DNA of 64,000 nt from Anaeramoeba flamelloides (taxonomy: Eukaryota; Metamonada; Anaeramoebidae), in contig JANTQA010000047.1 of assembly GCA_027625915.1 (NCBI GenBank), forward strand, positions 14,322,001 through 14,386,000. The letters run 5' to 3'. Shown one piece after another: positions 46,076-57,361 of the stretch (positions within the stretch are counted from its first letter, which is position 1; every line of letters starts with the position of its first letter). The notes beneath the pieces are model-generated. The model saw only the letters and a list, made by a program, of their open reading frames with translations. It did not search any database and was not told where the DNA came from. Made by a program: the position numbers and the translations under genes.

Positions 46076-49000
46076 TTAATCCTCTAATTGTAATTCCCCA
46101 ATTAAAATAGTATTTTGTTTAACCAAACCCTGAAATTCATTTTTCCAAGAATTTACTTTTTCTAAATTCAATAGTGATATTTCACATTCATGTGTTCTTA
46201 GAATTAAAAAGATATTATAAAAATCAATAAAAGAAGTATTTACTTGAACTAATAATCTCAAAAAATCCGTTTCCTTCTCTTGTGCCAATTTAGAACTAGA
46301 TTTAAACGATTTAATATTATTTTTCAATTGCAATTCAAGGGAAATAAAATCAAATCTAGCCTTTTCAAATTGGTTTATTAACTCTTGACGAGTTTTTTTC
46401 CAATTTTTAAATTTCTTTTGTTCATTTTTTTGTAAATTATCAAGACCATTTTTTAATTCATTATATAATTTATCATTAATTTTTTTAAAGATTAATTCGT
46501 GCTTCTGGTTTTGCATTACACCATATTGCTCACATAATTTCTTGATTACCATTTTTTTGTTGGTATTTTTAATATAATTTTGGCAATGATTGATTACAAA
46601 TTTAAATTCTGGGATTAATTCTTTCCATAGTCTTATAGCAGAATTAAAAATGTAAACCATTTCTGGTGGTTCTATAAACCGTTTAATTTTAATATTGCGC
46701 TTCCATTCATTCAATCGATCTATTATTTTATCTTTCAATTGGATAAATTCATTTTCTTTAAATAAATATTGATTAATATTTTTATATTCCTCTATTTCAA
46801 CATCAACACTGTCCATTACACTGTAGATCCTTTCATTTTGTAGGACTTTTCCTACATTAGTTGTTAAATTTTTTCCTGAAATTTTACTTAATTTTTCAAA
46901 TAAATCGTTTCTTTCGCTATTAGTTTCAATGTTTTTTATTTTTATTTTATTAGTCTTATTTATTGAAATTTTTTTTTTCTTTAATTTCTCATTTTGATTC
47001 TTTTTGTCATTATTATCCAATGCTTCTTCATTTATTTTTTTTTTTTCACTTTCTTTTTTCTCTTCAATATTGTGAACCTTCTCTGTATTTGAACCTTCTT
47101 CTGTCTCCGAACCCTCTTCTGTGTTTGAGCCTTCTTCCGTTTTTGAACCCTCCTCTGTATTTGAACCCTCTTCTGTCTCAGAACCCTCTTCTGTGTTTGA
47201 ACCTTCTTCGGTCTCCGACCCTTTTTCTGTGTTTGAGCCTTCTTTTGTATTTGAGCCTTCTTCTGTCTTCGAACCCTCTTCTGTGTTTGAACCAACGTCT
47301 GTATCTACATCGGTTTCAGCTTCAGTATCTGCATTATTATCAATTTTGTCATCATCGCCCTTTTCAGTATCTTGACTTTCAGATTTTGGATCACTATCAA
47401 TTCTATTGTTTATTTTAATTTCAATATCATTTTCTTTATTTTTTTTTTTGTTTTTCACTTTCATATTTGTTTCCTTTTCTGTTTCATTATAAAAAATTTC
47501 AATATTTTCTTTTTTTGTTAAATTTAACGTATTTTCTTTTTCTTTATTTTTTTCCCAAGTGTCCCCCCCATTTTTATTCATTAATTTTTTAAAGTCTTCA
47601 ACTTTATCAATATCAAAATTTGGATCAAATTGGAAAGTATCAGAATTGGAATCCGAATCATCCTCAAGATCGCTTTCTTCACTTGTGCCAGAATCAGTAT
47701 CTTTACCTGCATCTGTATCTGCCTCGGTATCTGTATCTGCATCTGCATCTGGATGTTTTTGTATTTTGTCACCATCATAATCACTTTCACTTCCACTTTC
47801 ACTTTCACTTTCACTTTCGCTTTCGCTTTCACTTTCACTTTCACTTTTACTTAAATGTCTCCTTTTATTAATTTTAGTTTTAATTCTTTGAGATTTCTTT
47901 ACATGTGGTGAACTTGTTCTAGTAAAAGTAGTTCTCACTGAACTTTTTTTTGAACTAGAAATTCTTTCAATTCGTTTTCCAAATCTTGATTCTTTTTGAT
48001 CTCTGTCTTTTTTCAATTGCATTAATCGTTTTTTGGTTTCCATTCTTTGTAATTGATTTTTTTGATTTCTTGATGGTTTTAATTTTTCATAATCAATTAA
48101 TTTTGGGCAATCGAATAAATTATCAAAGACATGCTCTATTTTATTTTTTTTAGTAAATAACAAATTTCCACCAATTGAATAATCTCCTATTGATCTTGAA
48201 TAAACGTTTTCTTTTTCATCTTTTTCCTTTTTACTCTTCTTCTCATCACCATTACCATCACTGTCGTAATAACTGCAACCAACACCGGAACCAGTGGAAT
48301 CTAACATAAATTGATTAATAAATTGACTGAATAATTCTGAATGTTGTTTACTTAAATGAGAAATAAAAGTATTAAAGAAATTTTTATTTAAATTCTTTTT
48401 AAGATTTAATTTTTTTAAATCAAATTCATCAAAAAAGGTTTCAAAAATTTGGAAATAAGGTTCTGACCATTTTTTCGGGGAATTTTCAATCAAATGGATA
48501 TATAAGCAATAAATTTCAACTAATAACCAATCCGGGATAGTCTCGAGAATTAAAGGTTTTAATTGGAAAAAGAAATCCTCTTCATCTTCATAATTATTAT
48601 TTAAAAATTCATTCAAAATATTTTTTAATTCGATGTGGTTTAATCTTTCACTAGCTAATATTAAATTTTTAATCATTTGATTTAAATATTCGACTGTCCA
48701 AATATTTACTTTTTCATCAAAAATTGTTTTTTGAGCATTTAATTGTGGTTTGGGTATTCTACATCTTGCTAAAAGATTCCTTTTACTGATGCTATTATTA
48801 GAAGTGGTTTTATTTTCACTTGTAAATCTTTTAATTTGAAAGATTTTTTTTTGATTTAAAAAATCTGAATCTATTTTTTTGATTAAACAAGGCAATAGCA
48901 TAAATAAATTAATAAAATATTTGGTTTGCATATTTTCAATCAAATCATTATTATCAATTATTATCAATTTTGTTAATATTTTGATTGTTAACTCAAAGGT

Positions 49001-52000
49001 ATTAATACTTTCTAACCCCTTTAACAAATTTGAATATAATAATGATGAGCTCTTGAGTTCCAAGTTAAAACCACTTGGTTTGGAATCAAGATATATTTTA
49101 AAATTTCGTTCAATTTTTTCTTTGGATTTGTTATAAAAATTTTTATTAATAATATCATTAATTGAGATTAAACATTGTTCAATGATATTGACATTGTTTG
49201 ATTTTAATAAAAACAAAAGCTGCCAATAAATTACTGCACATTTTGATGGGTCATTATATCTTTTAATAAAGTAATTAAAAGTTTTTAAATTTTCTAAAAA
49301 TAGATAGTCATATTTATTTTTGAAATATGGAGTTTTAATTTTTTCATCAATTTTATTTTTATCAATTTTATTATTATCGATTTTATTATTATCTATTTTA
49401 TTATTATTTTGACTTTTCATCACGGTTGATATCATTTTTCCATATTCTTTACCATATTTAATAATAAAATAAAAATTATTAATAATTTCCTTAATTTCAT
49501 AATCTTCAATTTCATCCACCAATATTCTAAAAATTTGATGAGATCTTGTAATAGTTTGAACCTTTTTTTGAATTAACACGGGTTGATCTTTCCAAATTAA
49601 CCAGTCGAGGGATTCCTGTGCCCATTTGGTTTTTATGTCTTTATCAATCGATTCAAACAATTGGTAAATTGATTTTAAAAATTTGATCATTTTTTTTTCA
49701 GAATTATTTTTAAAATTTTCTCTTGAAATTAATTCATATTGCCAAAATGTTTTTTTATTTTTTTTATTCAATTTTTCCAAGATCTTATTTGCATATAAAT
49801 TATATTTTAACCCAACAGAAGTTTTTGATTGAACAATTAAATTGATGATTAAATTAGATAATAGAGTTTTACTTTCTTGTCTAACAAAAGTGATTTTTGA
49901 ATCTAATCCAATAAAAACCAAATGTAAAATTAATGATAAATTTTTCTTGAAAATGGCAGGTGTTAAATGAACTAAATTTGAAGAAATGATAATTATAAAA
50001 TCTGAAATATCAATTAAATATTCTGAATTATCATTTAGAAGAAAATATTCATTTTCGCTTACATTTACATTCACATTTACTCCTATATTTTCCTTAATTT
50101 TGATGTTTTCTTTTTTATTATCGTTTCCCCTTCCGTTTTCATTTCCCTTCGTATTCTCATCCCTTTCTCCATTTTCCTTTTCCTTTTCTTTTTCTTTTCC
50201 TTTTTCCTTTTCCTTTTCGTTTACGTTTACGTTTTCTTTTTCTTTTTCTTTTTCTTTTTCTTTTTCTTTTTCGTTTTCATTTTCCTTTTTGTTTTCATTT
50301 TTGTTTTCCACTTCGGTTTCCTTTTCTTTTCCCTTTTCATTTTCTTTTTCACTTCCTTTTTCATTTTCCTTTTCTTTTTCTTTCTTTTTAATGTCTTTCT
50401 CTTTTTCCTTTTCATTTTCCTTTTCATTTTCCCTTTCTTTTTCTTCTTTTGACTCCTTATCTTCAACACATACAATTGGGCCATTTTCTGATACATTATC
50501 TTCATTATTTACCATTTTCCCTTGTTTTAATTTTCTATAATAATTTATTGAAAATTGTTTCAATTGCTTAGAATCTAATAAAGTTTGAATAAAGAGACTA
50601 TTGTTATTAAATTTTTTTTTTGATCTTTTTCTTTTTTTATTTTGATTGCTCGACAAATAAAACGCTATTTGTTTACTGACTCTTAAATATTTTAAATTTA
50701 ATTCACCCAAACTATTTTTAGTTAAAATGTTTATTATTTGCTTTAAATTCTTCTTATTTGCACTGAATTCTTTCCAAATGTTTGCAATAATTTGCACATT
50801 AAGAAAAGTGTCCCTTAATAAGATATTAATTAAATTTTGGAAACAAAATTTAAATTCCTGGCTTCTTTGTTGATTTTTTTTAATATATAAAATATTTTTC
50901 ATCCAAGGCGTTATAAAAGTTAAAATAGATTCCTTTTTTTTTGCGACATAATCTCTTTGTTCATTCGTGCAATTTTTCTCACATTTTAATAAATTATCCA
51001 AAATCCAATAGCTTTTTATGGCACCTTCAATGATTTGGAAACTTAATTCTGGTATTGTATAGGCTAAAAATTTATTTATATTTCGTCTTTCTTCATTCGT
51101 CTTTTCTGGAATCATGCAATAATGCGAATTGATGATTGGGATTTTCTTCATCCCCAATTGATTATGAGGAATTAAAGAATTGATTGACTTGTGATATAAC
51201 GATTCAATTTTACTTTGAAGGATTGAATTTTTGGAATCAAAATGATAAAAAATAAAATTCAATAATCTTTCATCTTTTAATTGAATGAACTTTTTTATTA
51301 AGGAATTAACTACACAGTGCGTAAAGGAAACTTCAATTTCAGAATCTATTGAAAATGATTTTAGCAAATAAAATTCAATCAACTGTTGGTTTACATTCTT
51401 GTTACTAATTTTAAATGTTTCCTCCTTGCTCTTCACCCGATCCACTTTTTCTTCAGAATTATCCTCATTATTTTTGTAATTATTTTCCCCATCTTTTATA
51501 TTAACTAATGTAGAATTAAAAATTAATATTTTTTGTAAAGTATCCATACCAATAATTTTTAAATAAGGATTTAAATTTTTAATTAAATATTCACACCATT
51601 TAAATAATTGGGAATTATTTTTTAAAAATTTTTGATCAAAAATTTCTCCTAAAAATAAATTTGATACTGTTTGAAAGCAAATCAATTTTAAGGATCTGTA
51701 TCTTTTTTTTTTTAATTTTTCAGCATTTTGTTCAAAATTTTGTTGATTTTTCAATTTTTGTTTTTCCATTAATTTTAATTCCTTTTCCTGGATATTTGAG
51801 GTATCTTTTTTGAAAAAATCGGAAAAATAATAATTCCATTGTTTGGTTAATAAGTGGAAAAAATATTCTTTTTGGACAGCTCGCAAGGGGGTTATATCAA
51901 ACGTAGCTTCAATATATTTATTTAACAATAATAAATAATTATATTGTAAATTGAAATTTGTATCAACAATATTTGATTGTGGTAATGATAAATATTGCGA

Positions 52001-54934
52001 AATATCGCTAATGTGTTTATAAAGTGATTCAAAGATATGTTTGTTTTCATATATTTCTTTTTTTGTAAAGCTGCTTAAAAATCTTCGATATATTTCACAA
52101 ATGACAGCTAATTTAATTTCAACTAATAATTGTTGTTTTTTATTTTTTTTTTGTTTTAATAAATTTTTTTTGAAATTCTCAATTTCAGTTGCTAATAAAT
52201 TCCACCCATTGCCATTAGCATTTGAGAAAATAGTAATTAAAGACCTTATAGTTTTACTGTTATTCGAACGAAAGGATTTTATAACAAGTTGATAAAATTC
52301 TGTTATTTGGGGAACTGTTAGAATATTAGTTGAGCAACAACTACTAACAATGTTACAATAATTTCTCCAAATTAAAATTTTCTCATTAAACTTGATATTA
52401 TTTTTATTTTGATCTTTGTTCGAAAAAAATATTTTTTTAGATTTTATTAAATTCATAATTTCATGACAAGTAAATTTTAACGTGGCAGGTTTTTTTTGTA
52501 AAATTATTTTCAATATTATACTATAATACTTACACCAGATTAAGTTCGTTTCTTCGTCATTTGATTTTAATATTTTTTTTATTTTCTTTTTTAAAGCCAA
52601 TTTTTTTTTTTGTTGTTCCTCTTCGTCTTCCTCTTCATCGTCCTCTTCCTCCCCGTCCCTGCCTGTCACTTTTCCTGTTTGTCTATCATAATCATCATAA
52701 TAATCGATATATGCATCTGTATTGGAATGTAAATCTATTTCTGTAAATTCAAATTTAATATCATTGTTGTTGCTGTTATTGTTATTGTTATTATCAAGAT
52801 TCTTATTATCAACATCATTTTTTTTAGAATTAAATTTTTGAAAATAATTTGGAACATTCATATTATTTTCCAAAATTAAATTTAATAATTTGTAAGCATA
52901 GCTTTGTTTAGACAATTCTTTTTCATTTAATATTTTAAAATGTTTTAATTCAGATAAATTAAAGAATTTAATTTTTTTCAATATTTCATCTGTTATTAAA
53001 ACTTTATTTTCATATAACCCGATTAAGGATTTTTCTTCTGTAATTCTAGCTTGTTCATCGATTAAAAAGTTACTTAAATCTTCCAAAATAAACAAAATAT
53101 CAAAGGATGTTATTCGAATGTTGGCATTTGGAGAACCTAGATGTATTAAAATTAAACCCTGCAATTCATTTATATCAAAATTGATTACACTTCCAGTAAA
53201 TTTCTCGTCAAAAAGAGTCATGTCAAGCATCTCTAAATCAAACCCCATTTCATTTTGATTAGATAAAATGTTTTTCCAAATGTCCAACAGGATATATAAA
53301 TCTTTTAAAGATTGGTCAATGATTTTATATTGATGGAAATCAATTTGTAGAATAAATTTTAAATAATCCCGAATTATCAATGGCCTAATTGAATCTTTAT
53401 CCTCTAATATTTGTTTTAAAACATCTTTACTGAGATTAGATAATTCTTCGTCAACATGGATGGTATATTTAATTACTTTATGTAATGTTTTTAGAGGTGA
53501 GGGGAATAAAGTTGGTAAAATTTTAATCAGCCGAACTAAAAATTTGAGATTAGCTCGGTATTTATCTTGTCTTTTTACATTTTCATGGTCATTTGAATAT
53601 TTTCTTTTAATTTTACCTATCGAAATATTGCTTAATAAATAATTACCCACTTTTTGATCAACAGAATCTAAGATTCCTTCAATTGAATTCTCAATCTTGA
53701 TCAATATTTCATTTTCAATTTTCACATTGGTTTCTTCATCAATAAAATCGTATTCGTTTTGTTTTTGGAATAACTTTTTTAAAATTTTCAATCCAAAAGT
53801 CATCCTTCCTATTCGAAGTAAATTATTTCTTTTGTTTTCAAATAATTTTAAAATTATATTATTTATGCAATATTCAGGATTCCATTTACTAATAATTGTT
53901 ATAATCTTTGAAATAATTTTACCAATGTTACCTTCAAAAATTTTTTCATTATTTAAATTTATCCATTTAGTAAAAATATTATTTAAAAAGTTTTTAATAT
54001 GTTCTAATTCTTTAACTGTTGAAAATCTGACTAAAAAGTTTTTTAAATATTTACTCATGTAGAATAATGCTATTTCATTGCCCTTTTCACTTTTAAATAT
54101 TTGATATAAGATATCTTCATATTTTTTTTGGTTGTTTTCACTAAATTCTAGACTACCAATGAAAATTGTATTTGTCATTAAATTAATACCAATTTTTAAT
54201 TTTTTAATTTCTTTTTTGTTTTTCATTCTTTTAAATTCCTCTGTAATAGTCATCCCTAAAATAAATAATTTTTCAATTTTTGAATTCCATTCCAGTGTTC
54301 TATCATTTTCATTTTCTTTTTCTTTTACAATATCAATTTCAACTTCATCATCATCTTCATCATCCTGATCTTCTTCTTCTTCTTCTTGAGAATCGTCAAA
54401 ATCCAAATCTTCATCATCTTCATCATCTTCATCAAACTCATCTTCTTCATCATTAACAAATTTAACAGTATTTATTAAATTTGAAATAATATTAATAAGT
54501 TTTAAATCATCTTTTCTTAGGATTTTTCGAAGATTTTTATGAGTATTTTCATCAAATAAATTCTGACAATATTTTAAAAATTCATCCAAAAAATCACATG
54601 CTTCAGATATATTATCAGTATTATTCAGTTTAATGGTAATTAATTCAGATATTTTTTCCAAATTATTTAATGATGTTTGGTCAGTAGTCTTTAAATATTT
54701 TATAAACTCGGATTTGATGGATTTTAATGAATGTAAACTAATGTTTTTAAAAATACTTTGGTATCCCTTTAAAATCACTTCAATATTTAAAGATTTAATT
54801 TCTTCTTTATTATTATTTTTTATTGTTTTTTCGAACTTAATTATTTGCTTTGTTACAATGCCCGCTAATAATTCCAAGGTCTCGTTTTTTAAAGTTAGAT
54901 TTGTCAAATTCATTAATTTTCTCATCACAATCAT
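46076..54934 (-). CDS. Furry/Tao3/Mor2-like cell-morphogenesis scaffold
   Basis: An uninterrupted 2952-codon frame ending in TAA. Furry-family proteins are giant HEAT/ARM-like scaffolds that bind and activate NDR/LATS-type kinases at the cell cortex and control cell shape and polarity. The family is recognised from the conserved order of helical repeats. Key segments are LTFITPWMKN (about 1337-1346), comparable to the LPWL/M block of the central domain, HLTPAIFKKNLSLILHLVFIGLD (about 1675-1700), and AQESLDWLIWK...TRSHQIFRILV (about 1770-1800), comparable to the CRSHQIYRAL block of the C-terminal domain. Low-complexity insets: acidic (163-200), Asn run (about 720), acidic (about 770), KE/NE repeats (about 1490-1625), SESE (2363-2387), DTDTEAD (about 2400) and TEEGS repeats (about 2545-2625). 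The last 270 residues are coiled-coil-like. The initiator may be Met1 or Met4. The length is in the family's range. Confidence 0.8.
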   Translation of the reverse strand: MIVMRKLMNLTNLTLKNETLELLAGIVTKQIIKFEKTIKNNNKEEIKSLNIEVILKGYQSIFKNISLHSLKSIKSEFIKYLKTTDQTSLNNLEKISELITIKLNNTDNISEACDFLDEFLKYCQNLFDENTHKNLRKILRKDDLKLINIISNLINTVKFVNDEEDEFDEDDEDDEDLDFDDSQEEEEEDQDDEDDDEVEIDIVKEKENENDRTLEWNSKIEKLFILGMTITEEFKRMKNKKEIKKLKIGINLMTNTIFIGSLEFSENNQKKYEDILYQIFKSEKGNEIALFYMSKYLKNFLVRFSTVKELEHIKNFLNNIFTKWINLNNEKIFEGNIGKIISKIITIISKWNPEYCINNIILKLFENKRNNLLRIGRMTFGLKILKKLFQKQNEYDFIDEETNVKIENEILIKIENSIEGILDSVDQKVGNYLLSNISIGKIKRKYSNDHENVKRQDKYRANLKFLVRLIKILPTLFPSPLKTLHKVIKYTIHVDEELSNLSKDVLKQILEDKDSIRPLIIRDYLKFILQIDFHQYKIIDQSLKDLYILLDIWKNILSNQNEMGFDLEMLDMTLFDEKFTGSVINFDINELQGLILIHLGSPNANIRITSFDILFILEDLSNFLIDEQARITEEKSLIGLYENKVLITDEILKKIKFFNLSELKHFKILNEKELSKQSYAYKLLNLILENNMNVPNYFQKFNSKKNDVDNKNLDNNNNNNSNNNDIKFEFTEIDLHSNTDAYIDYYDDYDRQTGKVTGRDGEEEDDEEEDEEEQQKKKLALKKKIKKILKSNDEETNLIWCKYYSIILKIILQKKPATLKFTCHEIMNLIKSKKIFFSNKDQNKNNIKFNEKILIWRNYCNIVSSCCSTNILTVPQITEFYQLVIKSFRSNNSKTIRSLITIFSNANGNGWNLLATEIENFKKNLLKQKKNKKQQLLVEIKLAVICEIYRRFLSSFTKKEIYENKHIFESLYKHISDISQYLSLPQSNIVDTNFNLQYNYLLLLNKYIEATFDITPLRAVQKEYFFHLLTKQWNYYFSDFFKKDTSNIQEKELKLMEKQKLKNQQNFEQNAEKLKKKRYRSLKLICFQTVSNLFLGEIFDQKFLKNNSQLFKWCEYLIKNLNPYLKIIGMDTLQKILIFNSTLVNIKDGENNYKNNEDNSEEKVDRVKSKEETFKISNKNVNQQLIEFYLLKSFSIDSEIEVSFTHCVVNSLIKKFIQLKDERLLNFIFYHFDSKNSILQSKIESLYHKSINSLIPHNQLGMKKIPIINSHYCMIPEKTNEERRNINKFLAYTIPELSFQIIEGAIKSYWILDNLLKCEKNCTNEQRDYVAKKKESILTFITPWMKNILYIKKNQQRSQEFKFCFQNLINILLRDTFLNVQIIANIWKEFSANKKNLKQIINILTKNSLGELNLKYLRVSKQIAFYLSSNQNKKRKRSKKKFNNNSLFIQTLLDSKQLKQFSINYYRKLKQGKMVNNEDNVSENGPIVCVEDKESKEEKERENEKENEKEKEKDIKKKEKEKENEKGSEKENEKGKEKETEVENKNENKKENENEKEKEKEKEKEKENVNVNEKEKEKGKEKEKEKENGERDENTKGNENGRGNDNKKENIKIKENIGVNVNVNVSENEYFLLNDNSEYLIDISDFIIIISSNLVHLTPAIFKKNLSLILHLVFIGLDSKITFVRQESKTLLSNLIINLIVQSKTSVGLKYNLYANKILEKLNKKNKKTFWQYELISRENFKNNSEKKMIKFLKSIYQLFESIDKDIKTKWAQESLDWLIWKDQPVLIQKKVQTITRSHQIFRILVDEIEDYEIKEIINNFYFIIKYGKEYGKMISTVMKSQNNNKIDNNKIDNNKIDKNKIDEKIKTPYFKNKYDYLFLENLKTFNYFIKRYNDPSKCAVIYWQLLFLLKSNNVNIIEQCLISINDIINKNFYNKSKEKIERNFKIYLDSKPSGFNLELKSSSLLYSNLLKGLESINTFELTIKILTKLIIIDNNDLIENMQTKYFINLFMLLPCLIKKIDSDFLNQKKIFQIKRFTSENKTTSNNSISKRNLLARCRIPKPQLNAQKTIFDEKVNIWTVEYLNQMIKNLILASERLNHIELKNILNEFLNNNYEDEEDFFFQLKPLILETIPDWLLVEIYCLYIHLIENSPKKWSEPYFQIFETFFDEFDLKKLNLKKNLNKNFFNTFISHLSKQHSELFSQFINQFMLDSTGSGVGCSYYDSDGNGDEKKSKKEKDEKENVYSRSIGDYSIGGNLLFTKKNKIEHVFDNLFDCPKLIDYEKLKPSRNQKNQLQRMETKKRLMQLKKDRDQKESRFGKRIERISSSKKSSVRTTFTRTSSPHVKKSQRIKTKINKRRHLSKSESESESESESESESESGSESDYDGDKIQKHPDADADTDTEADTDAGKDTDSGTSEESDLEDDSDSNSDTFQFDPNFDIDKVEDFKKLMNKNGGDTWEKNKEKENTLNLTKKENIEIFYNETEKETNMKVKNKKKNKENDIEIKINNRIDSDPKSESQDTEKGDDDKIDNNADTEAETDVDTDVGSNTEEGSKTEEGSNTKEGSNTEKGSETEEGSNTEEGSETEEGSNTEEGSKTEEGSNTEEGSETEEGSNTEKVHNIEEKKESEKKKINEEALDNNDKKNQNEKLKKKKISINKTNKIKIKNIETNSERNDLFEKLSKISGKNLTTNVGKVLQNERIYSVMDSVDVEIEEYKNINQYLFKENEFIQLKDKIIDRLNEWKRNIKIKRFIEPPEMVYIFNSAIRLWKELIPEFKFVINHCQNYIKNTNKKMVIKKLCEQYGVMQNQKHELIFKKINDKLYNELKNGLDNLQKNEQKKFKNWKKTRQELINQFEKARFDFISLELQLKNNIKSFKSSSKLAQEKETDFLRLLVQVNTSFIDFYNIFLILRTHECEISLLNLEKVNSWKNEFQGLVKQNTILIGELQLED
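47060..47300 (-). repeat. 18-bp coding tandem repeat (TEEGS units) in the Furry-like gene
   Basis: About 12 units of six codons encoding (N/K/E)TEEGS, with alternating N, K and E at the first position and only synonymous or conservative changes. This is typical of an expanding acidic linker. Confidence 0.9.
50160..50460 (-). repeat. Lys-Glu low-complexity coding repeat in the Furry-like gene
   Basis: GAAAAA-type hexamers code for (E/N)-K-E runs over about 100 residues, between the central and C-terminal conserved blocks of the scaffold. It reads as a disordered linker. Confidence 0.85.
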
Positions 54935-55924
54935 AAATAAATATTCTAATGAAAATCTAAATATTTGTAGTTCCCGTTTTTTTTTTTTTGATCTATTATA
55001 GTTTAAATTTTATTTTTTTTTTATTTTTTTTTGTTTATTTGAAAAATTTGGAATAAATAATCATTTATTTTTTTTAAGGAAATCTGAATGTAAAAAAAAA
55101 AAATAATTGAAAAATTATTTTAATAAAAAATAATATTGAGGGTCTAGTCATTTATCGTAGATTTGTTTAATACTTGGAGGTGTGACTTGAAACTAAAAAG
55201 GGTATTGTAAAAACGCCCTTCTTTTGATTGATAAAATTCAAATAAAAAATAAAAAATATTTTGAGAGGATTCTCATTAGCAAAAAATTCAATTTAAAAAA
55301 ATAGTTTCAAAGAAATCTCAATTCCAAAAAATGAAATTTTTAAAACCAAAATTACTTTTTTCTTTTTTTAAATTTCCAAAGTGTTAAATTTCTTCAATTT
55401 AAAACGAATTGTTTTATATAAATATACATTCAATTTAATTCAATTTAATCTAATTTGTGGTTATATTGTAACCCGCTATATTTGATAAAGTAAGGATTTT
55501 GTAACATTTTGGAGAAAATAATAACTCATTTGAGAATAGAAAAAAACCAATAAAAAAAAATATTAGAGATCTTAAAAAGCGCCAAGAGTGACAATTCAAA
55601 ATCAGCACAGTTGTTTTCAAAATTATATATTCTAACCATTCTAATTGAAAATTGAGTGTCTCTCTTTGGGTGCTTTTTTCTAAAAATGTACTATTTTTTG
55701 ATTGTTGGTTTTTGGAGATCTGATCGCGCTTCACATGTTGGATAGTTTTTGATTGGTACTATGCACTAAGAAATATTACAAAATTTTTTTAATCCATTTC
55801 AGAAAATTATTTTTAACCGTAATAACTTGGCCCTTAAAAAGGTTTTTAATAAACAGGATTAAATATCTTTATTAGCCCTAGTGAATAATAAAAAAATTAT
55901 GTTTGAAGCTTTTAATATTTAATA
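54935..55924. other. 5' flank of the Furry-like gene
   Basis: A 13-T run lies about 42 bases above the ATG (minus strand), and AT-rich DNA follows. A minus-strand open stretch at 55450-55734 has no family features and is not called. Confidence 0.35.
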
Positions 55925-56345
55925 AATATAAGTTTAGGAGTTCGTGGAGTGGCGAAGAGCGCTGTTGAGTGTTGTGGAGTTTCTAGATTTTCTTGGGGTT
56001 TTCTGTTTTATTTGTGAAGTGTTCTAGGTTTTTTTGAATTTTCTTTTTATTTGGAAAATCTATTGATTTTCGTTAGGTTTTTTTGAGTTTTCTATTTATT
56101 TGGAAAATCAATAGATTTTCGTTATGTTTTTTTTTTTTGCTTTTCGAAATAAACCGAAAATTTATTAAAATTTTCTGTTTATTTCAAAAAGTAAAAAAAA
56201 CCTAGAACACTTAACAAATAAAATAGAAAACCTCAAAAAACCTAGGACACTTCAAAAATAAATAGAAAACTCAAAAAAACCTAACGAAAATCAATATATT
56301 TTCCAAATAAACAGAAAACTCAAGAAAATCTAACAGTCATTTTTA
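55925..56345. mobile_element. Foldback E, copy 2, with tandem sub-units
   Basis: Arms of about 170 bases (55980-56160 and 56165-56340) mirror each other around a GAAATAAACCGAAAA centre. Each arm contains repeats of an approximately 48-base unit (AGGTTTTTTTGA...TTTGGAAAATC...GATTTTCGTT), starting at about 56027 and 56075 on the left. The left outer edge, GGAGTTCGTGGAGTGGCGAA onward, is unusually rich in G. Confidence 0.65.
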
Positions 56346-56419
56346 TTAATTTTATAAATAAAAAGAAAAATCTTTGAGTTTACTAAATTCTTTGAAATTC
56401 TACAAAAGTAAACGGCAAA

Positions 56420-56772
56420 TAAGAAGAATTAATCACTTACCACTTAAATTACAACAATATAATTATTTTTTTTTTAACAGTTTAATTTGTAAAGATGTAT
56501 CTTTGAAAAAAATTATATAAATAATTTAGTATTTTTGTTTTTAAAAAGTTATTAAACTATATAGGTTCCTTATATTTATTTAAAAATATTATCAGGTAAT
56601 AGAAAATTTTATCATTCTAATTGCTAATAAAAGGAGTAATTGCAAAAGAATAATAGATGTGTTCTGAAAGATCTTAATTGTTTTAATTTTTTGCTAAAGT
56701 TTAAATTTTTTTATTAAAAATCAACAAAAAATTTAAAAAGAAAAATAAATAGAAAAAAACAAAAAAGAATAT
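56420..56772. other. AT-rich stretch without a recognised gene
   Basis: Nothing supportable; a GGAGTAATT motif as in repeat L lies at 56632. Confidence 0.3.
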
Positions 56773-56800
56773 GTAATATATATATATATATATATATATA

Positions 56801-57330
56801 AATCCAATTCGAAAATTTTAGACACAGACAAAATAAAAAATAGCCAAAAAAAAAACCAAGTTATTATATTTAACCAAACCTAATATAAAAACACATTTAA
56901 GTAACCTAGTATTAATGTTTTTATAAGGAATTATTTTCATCCAAATAAAAGAAAAAAATTTAAAACGAAAAAAAAAAACAGGTGTGTCCAAAATAATGAA
57001 ACGAGCCAAACAAAAAATGTATTGGTAAATTTGTTAAAATTTCACCAACAATTGTTGATTGATCAAATAATAAGATACCATCGACCAATTGTATGTGGTT
57101 TTTCTATTTAATTTTACTCAACACTAACCTTCTATCAGCCATTGAAAAAAGTTCACAAACCTAAAGAAACAGATTACTTAACTGGAAAAAAGGAAATTAA
57201 AACTAAAACAAAAAAGACAAAAAATGAAATATTTTGTAAAATAAAATTTTTTTCCAAATTGAATGTAAAGTGTGGTATTGTTATTCTTTCAACTATTTAA
57301 ACTGTTTCCAAATTTTTGTAATTTAGTTCT
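56801..57330 (+). mobile_element. MITE C, copy 4, inserted in a (TA)n tract
   Basis: The element begins AATCCAATTCGAAAATTTTA and ends AAATTTTTGTAATTTAGTTC. Pure TA repeats directly abut both ends (about 56776-56800 and 57331-57358), as if a single (TA)n microsatellite had been split at a TA target. It carries all C landmarks and has readable ends, but no conserved ORF. Confidence 0.8.

Positions 57331-57358
<28 letters not shown>

Positions 57359-57361
<3 letters not shown>

Noticed and set aside
46963-50540. Plus-strand frames of 60-184 codons opposite the Furry-like gene
   Set aside because: Mirror readings of its repeats (Ser/Phe or Pro/Leu-rich); no independent features.
56818-57009. Minus-strand frame starting MARFIILDTPV in MITE C4
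   Set aside because: Reverse reading of the element's internal sequence; not open in the other copies.
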